Shown piece by piece: positions 35,068 through 45,105 of a stretch of 64,000 nt of DNA; position 1 is the first letter of the stretch, and each line of letters begins with the position of its first letter. Source of the DNA: Lantana camara (Eukaryota > Streptophyta > Magnoliopsida > Lamiales > Verbenaceae); contig CM074855.1 of assembly GCA_037501455.1 (NCBI GenBank), positions 56,675,001-56,739,000 of the forward strand. The letters are read 5' to 3'. The notes under the pieces are model-generated. The model was not told the origin of the DNA, searched no databases, and saw nothing but the letters and a program-made list of their open reading frames with translations. The translations under genes were made by a program, and so were the position numbers.

Positions 35068-35684
35068 TGTAACACCCCAAACGGAGGATGCCACATCCCC
35101 CGTACTGAGACCCAGACCCGGTCATGAAATGGAAGTCTATGCCCGAATCCGAATCAAAGCGAACGGGAGACAAACGCACACGCTATGCTAGGCGGATCTA
35201 ACTCGGCAAACTCAGAGTGCGGAAGCAATTCAAATATTCAAACAAGATAGCGGAAGCATTTAAATCAACATTCAAAGCAAGTGATGGGTTCAACTAGCAT
35301 AGATACCTAGTCCCGAATATCAGATCTACATAACGTAACAATCATCAAGTGCCACAAGGGGCTGAATACGAGTGCCACGCAGGGCTACCGAATAGTAAAG
35401 TATAATCTCGAGTCTACAAGTCAAAACATAAGTAAAGTGTATGAAAGAAAAATACAACTAGAAAGGCTAGACCGACGAAGTGCAACTCAAAGGACTCACT
35501 CCCGGCTAGCAAACGCCAACTGACCTGCAACTAAAAGTTAAATGAGGGGTCAGTCAACTTGACCGAGTGAGGGGGCTAACGCACACCCACAATATATATA
35601 TAGGACACATCACATATCAGAAGGGTGGACTCATGAACCGGAGATAGGTGTTGCATACCAAAGACATTTCCAAAAGTACCCAAA

Positions 35685-35726
<42 letters not shown>

Positions 35727-37956
35727 TTTAGAAAACATTTCAGAAACTCTATCTCGATTCATGATTCCCAGATAGAACATATCACATGCTCGGCGAGTAC
35801 GAGCTTCCAACCTTTACTCCTCAGAACATATCAAAACATAGAATATAAAATCAAATTCAACCGTCACACCAATGATGGAGGAGATGTACCGTCCCCAAAC
35901 CATCCAGAATAGACAAACCCTCAAGGGGTAGCGAACCCACAAGAGTCCTCCCCGGCCTTAGCCGAAGGCTGAAGATACCACACCTTCCCTACAGCACGGG
36001 TCGCGTGAAGATATCTCAAATGGATACTTTGCACAGGCGGAGCCCTGACGGCCCTATACCGTCCCAGGGATTCCTTACCCATAGCTCCTCAGATCCATAA
36101 CAGAACAGATACCATATATCATGACTAACTCACTACAGAATAGATCATAACATAACATAACTTTTCAAAACGGCTTACATATGCTTTCATATCTAATTTT
36201 CCAAAACAGAGCTGATTCACAAAGTCATAAACATATCATATCCAACAAATATGTATTTATAATAGATATACTCGCAAGCAAGGGTTGAAATCAACATATT
36301 AAGGCCATAGGTCGCATAACTATACAAAATCCTAAACCTCACATCGTAGTAGTAGAGCCTGAGAGTGTGAAGGGCCAAACACTATAAACCTCGGGCTCAT
36401 CGACACCATCAAACTCTGTGACAAGACATACAAAAGCCCAAACTTAGACTCTACATGAACCAAGTAAGACGTTCGGCGTACAAAGTATGAATGACATGCG
36501 AAATGGAATGATGTTTATCAAATTGGTCACAAGGAATAATTCAAATATTCAAGTAAATCATGCAAGTAATAAAGTATTAAGGTTCAGAGATGCATTTCAA
36601 GTCATATCGGATCATACAAGTTAAGTAGCAACTCAAACGAATCAAATACGCATGAAAAAGCAAATAGAAAGGGTCACAGATGCATGGGACCGGCCATTCC
36701 CATGCACAACATAGCATGGGAACGGGCCTTCCCACGCCAAGGCGTAGCGAGGCTGGGAACGACCGTTCCCAGACCAAGCACACATGGGAACGGTCGTTCA
36801 CATGTTTGGCCGCCAAATCCAAACCCTAGCCCAGAAGGGCCGTTCCGGGCTTAAAGCACAAACTGGAATGGCCGTTCCGGCCATAGATCTGGAACAGAAA
36901 CTTGACAGTTTCGGGAAGAAGAAGGGGAACACCAAAAATCATCAAACCAACACGAAATCTACCATAAAACATCACGAAATTTAAGTATATCATCATACAA
37001 ATCATGCTTAGCATCAAAACATCAATTAATTCAAGTTTAGGAAGGTTTTTGCCCAAAATCTCAGGCACCCATTTTCATGAATTTCAAGCCTAAACATGAA
37101 GATATGAATCCCTAGTCTTCTATACACGAATTTCCAGCAACTAAGACACATGAGGAGCATTCAAATCATCAAAGCTTGCTCAAGGAATTCAAGATCTCAA
37201 CATTCAAGTTCATGCTAACAATTTCATGCTCCAATCCAAGAATAGAAATGAAATACTCTTCAAAAGGGATCCAAAGCTTACCTTGTCTTGTGAAGGAATG
37301 AGGAATCAAAGAATATGAGCTCTTAGAATGAAAGATGGTTCAAGTCTTGATCTTCTCTTGAAATTTCTCCATGATTCTCTTTGAGGCTAACTTGTGTGGT
37401 TTGAAATGAAATGAAAAGAAATAAAGCTATTTATATAGTGGCTAATAGTTTTAGGTCAAGTTTAGGGTTTCCAAGATATAATATGAGGCTAAAGGCTCAA
37501 ATAGGATTTGGGCTCAAATAAATGACTTTCGGTCCAATAAGTCAAGATTAAAAGGTTTAGGGTCTAAAAGGTTTTCGAAAAATATAAAGTAAATTCCGTT
37601 GGACCCGAATCACCGAATCAAGTCCAATGGTGGTGTCAGAATTTGAATTTGAATTCCTGAGCTCATATTGGTCTCGAATGACCCAAACTCACCTAATTCA
37701 AGTTAGGCCCAAACACATTAATAGGTCCAAGTCCTATTTAAATCCAACTCCAACAATTAATTTAAATTCATCGAAGTTCTATTCCCAAGTTGTCATGCAA
37801 GAATTCATATTTCACCATTTTGGATTTTAGTCAATTAAGTCACATTTCAATCAAATTTGGAATTAAACACATAAATAGAGAATTAAATCACATAAGTGCG
37901 TAAAGTAAACTCTCTCGTGGCACATACCTGTATGATTTATCGGACGGGGCGTCACA
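35068..37956 (-). mobile_element. R8: 3' LTR (left copy), 2889 bp
   Basis: Read on the minus strand it starts TGTGACGCCCCGTCC at 37956 and ends GGGGTGTTACA at 35068. It carries an (AT)n run at 35687-35723 that is absent from the other LTR, and a palindrome cluster at 36681-36880. Matches to R4 run from 35068 to about 36480. Confidence 0.9.
36681..36880. repeat. Palindrome cluster (GGGAACG/CGTTCCC) in R8 3' LTR
   Basis: At least five inverted repeats occur in 200 bp: 36681-36705 (TGCATGGGA/TCCCATGCA), 36714-36738 (decayed), 36753-36772 (CTGGGAACG/CGTTCCCAG, perfect), 36783-36804 (CATGGGAACG/CGTTCACATG, one mismatch) and 36865-36880. The 5' LTR has the equivalent cluster at about 46490-46695, with GGCTGGGAACGGCCGTTCCC at 46560 as its best unit. 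Confidence 0.85.
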
Positions 37957-40900
37957 ACCTCCCCCCTTAGGAGAACCTGTCCTCAGGTTCACTGATTGAA
38001 ACAACTCCGGATACAACTTCCTCATCTTCTCCTTAGTCTCCCAAGTCGATTCCACAGATTTCTGATCTCTCCACAACACTCTGACTAAGGGAATCTGCTT
38101 GTTTCTCAACACTTGTACTTTTCGATCCTGAATCTCAACTGGGTGCCTCACAATCGTCAAATCGGACTCAAGTTGTACCTCTTCAACCGGTAAAACCGTC
38201 GACTCATCGGGGTAGAACTTCCGAAGCTGTGAAACGTGGAACACATTATGAATCCCAGTCAAACTCGGTGGTAGGTCTAACCTATACGCCATCTCTCCAA
38301 TCCTCTCTAGAATCTTAAACGGCCCAAGATATCGAGGGCTAAGCTTCCCTCCTCTACCAATACGAGAAAAGCCCTTCCTAGGAGATGCCTTCAAGAAGAC
38401 ACGATCTCCGATCTCAAACTAGAAGGGCCTTCTCCTCTTATCCGCATAACTCTTCTGTCTATCCGGAGCCGCTTTCATTCTTTGCTGAATCAACTTCACC
38501 TTCTCAACCATCTTCTCAATCTTAGATGAGACCTTAGCTCTCGTGAGCTTACCCTCCTTAGTCCATCGCCAATCCTCGATATCCCAATATAGTGGCGACC
38601 TACACTTCCTCCCATAGAGTGCCTCGTAAGGGGACATACTAATCGAAGCCTGGTAACTATTGTTGTAAGAGAACTCTACCAATGTTAAGTGCTTATCCCA
38701 TTTATCCTTAAAATCTAATGCACATGCCCTTAACATATCCTCGAGATACTTAATCAGTCGCTCTGATTGTCCATCAGTCTGAGGATGTGATGCGGTGCTA
38801 AACTTAAGCTTTGTACCCAAGCACCTCTGAAGATCCTGCCAAAAACTAGCTGTAAACCGAGGATCCCGATCTGACACGATGCTAGCCGGAACTCCATGTA
38901 GTCTCACTATCTCATTACAATACAATTCAGCCAACTTAGGTACCTTATCCGTCATCCGAACCTTAAGGAAATGGGCAGACTTAGTCAAACGGTCTATCAC
39001 TACCCAAATTCCGTCGAATCCTCTCCTAGACCTCGGCAGGCCGGACACAAAGTCCATAGTCACCTGCTCCCACTTCCACTCCGGTATCGGAAGTGGTTGG
39101 AGAGTACCTCCCGGTTTCTGATGTTCTGTCTTAACCATCTGGCATGTCAGACATCACTTCACAAAGAATGCGACATCCCTCTTCATGCCACTCCACCAAT
39201 ACAACTCTTTCAAGTCTCTGTACATCTTCGTACCTCCTGGGTGAATGGAATAACCTGAGCGGTGCGCCTCCTCAAGTATCAAGTAACCGGAGCGGTGCGC
39301 CTCTTTCAAGTATCCCTCTTGAGCTGGCTAGGCACACACACTCTTGCCTTGAACCTGAACAAACCAGAATCATCAAACCCAAACTTAGTCTCTGGATCAT
39401 CTCTAGAACGAGCAACCAATCTCTGAATCTCGGGATCCGTAGACTGAGCCTCCAACAATCTCTGCTTCAAATCAGGCTGAACCGTGATGTTGGCTAACCT
39501 AGCCACCGAAACCAAAACAGTTGAACTCTGCTCAGAAAACCCAGCCACTAAACTCGAAATACTGACTTTCCTGCTCAACGCGTCGGCAACCACATTTGCC
39601 TTACCCGGATGGTACTGAATCGTGCAATCATAGTCCTCTAAGAACTCAACCCATCTCCTCTGTCTCAAGTTAAGCTCTTTCTGCGTGAACAAGTACTGAA
39701 GACTCTTATGATCCGAGAATACCTCAAACGTAGCACCATAGAGGTAGTGACGCCACTTAGACAACGCAAACACGACTGCTGCAAGCTCTAGATCATGGTT
39801 GGGGTAATTCTGCTCATGCACCTTCAACTTCCTAGAGGCATAAGCTACAACCCAACCGTTCTGCATCAACGCACAACCCAGTCCTTCCTTAGAAGCATCT
39901 GTATAAACTGCATAACCCTCAAGTCCCTCGGGTAGGGTGAGAACCGGTGCTGTAGTCAACCTTTCCTTCAAAGTCTGAAAACTCATCTCACAACTATCAT
40001 CCCATTCAAACTTGGTTTCCTTCTTGGTCAACATAGTTAACGGGGCTGTAATCTTAGAGAAACCCATCACAAATCTCCAATAATAGCCTGCCAAACCCAG
40101 AAAACTCCGTATCTCAGAGGCGTTCATAGGCCTCTCCCAATGTAACACCGTTTCAATCTTAGAGGGGTCGACCTCAATTCCATCGCCTGAGATGATATGA
40201 CCCAGAAAAGTGACTCGATCAATCCAAAACTCGCACTTACTGAACTTAACATACAACTTGTGCTCTCTAAGTGTCTCCAACACGATCCGAAGATGCTGAG
40301 CATGCTCCTCAACCGATCTCGAATACACCAAGATGTCGTCTATAAAGATCACCATAAACTTATCAAGGAACAGTCTAAACACCCGGTGTATCATATCCAT
40401 AAATACCGCAGGAGCATTCGTCAACCCAAACGGCATAACCACAAACTCAAAGTGTCCATATCTCGTGTTGAATCCAGTCTTAGAGATATCCTTCTCTCTA
40501 ATCCTCAACTGATAGTATCCCTGCCTCAAATCCAACTTGGAGTACACTGTCGAACCCTGCAAGCTATCAAACAACTCCTCAATATGGGGTAATGGATACT
40601 TGTTCTTAACTGTCATCCTGTTCAGCTCGCGGTAGTCTATACACATCCTTAACGTCCCATCTTTCTTCTTAACAAATAGAACGGGAGCACCCCACGAAGA
40701 AGTGCTCAGACGAATGTATCCACTAACCAAAAGCTCATCCAACTGCTTCTTCAGCTCCTTCAACTTGGCAGGAGCCATCCTGTAGGGGGTCTTCGAATAG
40801 GGCTCAGCTCCGGGATAGAGGTCCACTACAAACTCAATATCCCTGTCTGGTGGTAAGGACCCCAGACTCTCCGGGAACACATCCAGATACTCCGGAATGA

Positions 40901-42427
40901 CCTCCGTCTCCTTGAGCTTGACCTGATCCTTGGGTTTGTTCAGAAGGTAAGCAACGAAACCTGTAGCACCATCCCGGACTAACTTACTAGCCTCAACAAA
41001 GGATATAAACGGGGCTGGATCCCAAACTCTCTCCCGAAAACACCGCAGAATAAAAGGAAATCCTCTTCAAACGATAATCCATAACTACACCATGTCGGGA
41101 AAGCCAATCCATCCCAAGAATCACCTTAAACCTCCCCATCGGCATCACAATCAGATCAGCAGGAAAAACTCGACCCTCAAAACTCACCGGACACTCTCGA
41201 AACACTCTGTCCGTCTCCAAGCTCCCTCCCCAAGGGAGAACTCACCACAAACACATGCATAGATATCTCAGCAAGCAAAGGCAAAGAAGCAACAATATCC
41301 CGGGCAATAAAAGAATGAGTAGCCCCGGGATCAAACAATGCATTTAATGATATGCCATGAATATGTATTGTACCTTCCACTCCAGCATTCTGATCAATCT
41401 CTGCTGTCTCGTCCTCGCCATCTAGAGCATATGCACGAGCCTGAACTGTCGGCTTCTTCTTCGAACAAGCATCCACCATGTGATCAGCCGACCCAAACAC
41501 AAAGTATCTACCCAAATATCTCGAACACTTCTCCAACGGATGAGTACCCTGACAGTGAGAGCAACTAGCTGGAGCTGGTGCCGGTAATGCTGGTGGTCCT
41601 GTAGGAGCAGCGGGATGAGGCTTCTTGTTAATGAAGCCCTGTGGATGGAAAGCTGGTGTAGCAGTAGCAGAAGTATGAGTAGCGGGCTTCTTGCTCGATC
41701 CAGAACCCGAACCATGCCCCGAAGAGAAGGATGGGGGCCTCAACCTCTGTCTCTGGGCCTCAACCTGAATAGCCCTCTTAGTAACCTTATCCCAAGTGCT
41801 CACATTGACAGCCTGAAGAGCTCTCTGAATATCCTCTCGAAGCCCATGAAGAAAGTGACGGGCTCTGTGTGAATCAATATCAGTGATGTGGGTAGCATAG
41901 GGAGCAAGTCTCTCAAACTCTAGAATGTAGTCCTCAACAGATTTGGATCCCTGCTTCAGCTCAGAAAACTCCTGAAGTCTGCGCTCTCGTGCACTATGAG
42001 GTATATACTTCTCGTGGAACTCCTGCACAAAAGTCTCCCAAGTGAACTCCATACCACTCCTCTCAAGTCTGGATCAAACTCCCTAGAGCCAGTTAGCTGC
42101 CTGTCCCTGAATGAATCGAGCAGTACAAACAACCCTATCCTGAGAACTCCCTGGGCAAATCTCCTAAATACCATTGATCTCAGCTAACCACTCCTCAGCC
42201 TTAATGTCATCTCCCCCAAACCACTTAGGAGGGTTGTTGTTCCAAAACTCCCTATACGCAGCTGAGATAGTACCATCCTAACCATCAACTGGTGGTGTTT
42301 GCTGTCTTTGATTTTGTTGCAACTGATTGAGAAGGGCCTGAACAATGTTCTCCGCATTCAGTGGTGGTGGCGGAGGCGGATTAGGCGCATCCGGTGAAAA
42401 CTCTCGGTCACGGCGTGTAGGAGGCAT
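37888..42427 (-). pseudogene. R8 gag-pol polyprotein (decayed)
   Basis: Gag starts at 42427 (MPPTRRDREFS). Stops lie at about 42280, 42168 and 42080. From 42052 to 41177 the frame is open with the gag core and a zinc knuckle whose first cysteine is lost (FVFGSADHMVDAC). The protease follows with FDPGATHSF, where the active-site serine codon reads Pro. A frameshift lies near 41200 and another between 40993 and 40880. RT/RNase H is open at 40880-39306 ([28 protein letters not shown]). Integrase at 39138-38419 has TMDFVSGLP, SDRDPRF and HPQTDGQSERL, so D, D and E are all present. A stop at 38419 separates its last part and a chromodomain (VQVLRNKQIPLVRVLWR, STWE, LYPELF) at 38394-37960. Pol then reads on through the polypurine tract to 37888 inside the LTR. 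The zinc-binding start of integrase is broken by a local duplication (39257-39320). Confidence 0.92.
37957..37971 (-). promoter_or_regulatory. Polypurine tract of R8
   Basis: On the minus strand, CCTAAGGGGGGAGGT lies directly before the LTR start TGTGACGCC. It is also in frame with the end of pol (SPKGGG). Confidence 0.88.
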
Positions 42428-42602
42428 CCTGAAATTCAAAGATTCAAGCAATATTGATGCATGTGGATTACTACGTGTGTATGTATACAAGTATTAGAAA
42501 TAAACAAGTATTCAAGTAAATGAGTCACATAATCACATTGTCCTATGCCATACCAACTAGACAGACTCGACACAACACTAGAGCTCAGTTTTGTAACCTA
42601 GA

Positions 42603-42614
42603 GCTCTGATACCA
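42603..42614 (-). promoter_or_regulatory. R8 primer-binding site (initiator Met tRNA)
   Basis: On the minus strand, TGGTATCAGAGC follows the 5' LTR after the same 8-nt spacer TCCTTAAG seen in R4, R5 and R11. Confidence 0.92.
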
Positions 42615-42840
42615 CTTAAGGATGTAACACCCCAAACGGAGGATGCCACATCCCCCGCACTGAGACCCAGACCCGGTCATGAAATCGAAGTCCATGCCCG
42701 AATCCGAATCAGAGTGAACGGGAGACAAACGCACACGCTATGCTAGGCGGATCTAACTCGGCAAACTCAGAGTGCGGAAGCAATTCAAACATTCAAACAA
42801 GATAGCCGAAGCATTTAAATCAACATTCAAAGAAAGTGAC

Positions 42841-45105
42841 TGTTGGAAAACAGGAATCAGAAAGCAGCGGAAATTTAAAAATTTTTACAACAAAAGGATC
42901 TTGGACTCGCAATCGTGTATCCAAATTCGTAGAGATCAAGAAACTCACTTGGGTAGTAGCTTTCTTGACACGTTTTGAGCAGCCCTCAAACGCGCTTCAT
43001 GCGTTAATGGCAACCCGTTTCTCGAAAGTCTCTTTCTACTTCAGAATCCATTGTAGGGATAACAATCCACACCAACCTAGATTCAATTCATGTTAGGGAA
43101 GTTCTTAACAATATAACATAAAGAAAGAAACATGTAACGAGAAAAGCAGGATTGAAACTCCCTTCGAAAACCAGTTTTGCGAAAGTAGAAAACTGCTAGT
43201 CACAAAACCCTCGTGAAAAAATTCATCCTTCAGGATATGGACGAACGGTTTTCGCCATCTTCTTTGGTTCGATTTTTTCATTCGTTTCATATCGGGTTCA
43301 GAATCGTTTCATCATCCCTTCTGATCGTTTTGCTTGATCCCCACTTTTTGGTAAAGCTCGAATCTTCAAAACTTCTAACTTGAAGCTCTCTAGAGATAGT
43401 CCACCAACTTGGCTTCAATCTAACTAGTAAGGATGCTAGTTCTCTAGTTAGTGTTTAGGCTTAACCTAGGGTTTTTATTTATCTTGGAGAAAGGATGGTG
43501 TTCAACACATGAACCAAAAGAATTCTCGATTAGCTCTAAGGGGAGCTCGAGCTCCCCTATTTATAAGCAAGGGAGTGCCGAAATTCCTAGTCCTTAATGG
43601 GCTAGGATTTTGGTCTCTCTCTCTCCTATTACTTGATCATCAAGTAATTTTGACTTTGACTTTGAATTCTAATTCAAATCAACTTTCAAGAGAGCTAAAA
43701 ATATCCAAACTATTTTTGGATAATTTTATACTTTATTTATTTAAAATAAATAACTTATTTTATCTAATTAATTAACTAGATTATTTTTCTCCAAAATAAA
43801 ACTTTCTTTTTAATTCAAAATTAAACCAAAGTCTATTAAATAATTAACAAATTAATTATTTAATATATTATTAAACAATCACGTGTGGCACACGTGTCAC
43901 AATGACACGTGTCCAGTCACGTGACCCACACGTGTGGTTTCACACGTGTGGAACCCTCTAGGCTTGATTAACTCGTTTAATCATTCTAAAGCCTCAACTC
44001 ATGTAACGAAGTTGTTGTGTGTGACCCTCTAGGTTCTCAATTCAATTAGCAGTGACCCTAATTAATTAATTCACTAATTAATTAATCAGTCCACAGATTA
44101 AACAACCATAGTCTAGCAACAGGTGTTTAACCCCTAGCTGAATTGGAATGTTCGGATTCGACAGAACCTTTAAGTCATTGATTCATGTGAGATACAATCC
44201 TCCTACTTACTATCTCTCAACCAAGATCTAGGGTAAGGGAATAATCAGAACCCTAATAATCTGGTCTTAAAGCTAAGTGCATTTCATATCCATTTGATCT
44301 CAATCCAAGAAACCCTTTTCTTGATGTCTTGATCTACTGCCTTGGCCAAGGACCCCATATGGCATATGAATGACTTACACAATAAGAGATCACCTTGCAT
44401 ATGCAAGTGTAGGTCCTTTCTTGATTCTCATTCACTTTCATGAGTCACTTGTGCAGCCCCAGCATAAGCCTTGAATCAGTTATCTAAGGCGACACCCTTT
44501 AAAGCTTATACCAAAGACTACAAAGTTAACTCATAAAGTAACATGGAACCTCAAGTCTAAGGATCAATTAATCACATCAATGACTCGTGAGATATTTCCT
44601 AATCTGGAAGTTTCCATTTCCTGAAATAGAAACTTCCTTTCCCATTTAGGAATGTTCTCACACGGGGCACCTCAGTAAACTTACTTATTAAAGTAAGCAC
44701 CCTCATGTATCACGCACGTATCAACTATACACTTTGCACCTCCATGAAACAAGGTGGTCCTTCTTAAGGGCGTGATCCCACAAGCAAGCCTTAGAGGAGT
44801 CAGGTTGACACTCCCACTGTCTGTAGGACTCATCGGCTTGGAGTATTTTACTAATCATGACTTATGTGATATAGGGCTCGTTTCATGAACCATTTCACCT
44901 AAATGGTAGAGTCCTAAAGTCATCAGGATTAGGGGAGTTCTCATACATGCACAGCTAAAGTAAACACATACCAAATAAGAGCATATAAAGAAGTGTTTGC
45001 CTATGATATTAATCAATCGTATATTATTCAAAGATTGTCTGTGATACTAGGAAAGTCCCAAAACGGATTATGACTAATCGGCTTTCTAGGGCACTATTCC
45101 TAACA
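42841..45105 (-). mobile_element. R9: solo Copia LTR
   Basis: It starts TGTTGGAAAACAG at 42841 and ends CTATTCCTAACA at 45105. The duplication GTGAC lies at 42836-42840 and 45106-45110. Read on the minus strand it begins TGTTAGGAATAGTGCCCTAG and is related over its length to the LTR of R10. At 2265 bp it is longer than the R10 LTR (1930 bp). There is no primer site or coding sequence. It holds a G-box cluster at 43880-43948. Confidence 0.92.
43880..43948. promoter_or_regulatory. Six-copy G-box (CACGTG) cluster in R9
   Basis: CACGTG occurs at 43880, 43891, 43906, 43918, 43929 and 43943. Several are in the context ACGTGTC or CACGTGTGG, like abscisic-acid response elements, which bind bZIP and bHLH factors. 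The related R10 LTR has three (52601, 52613, 52639). The function is inferred from the motif only. Confidence 0.6.

Noticed and set aside
42603..42614. tRNA gene fragments at the TGGTATCAGAGC sites
   Set aside because: Each is only the 12-nt complement of the initiator tRNA 3' end beside an LTR; no cloverleaf is present, so they are primer-binding sites.
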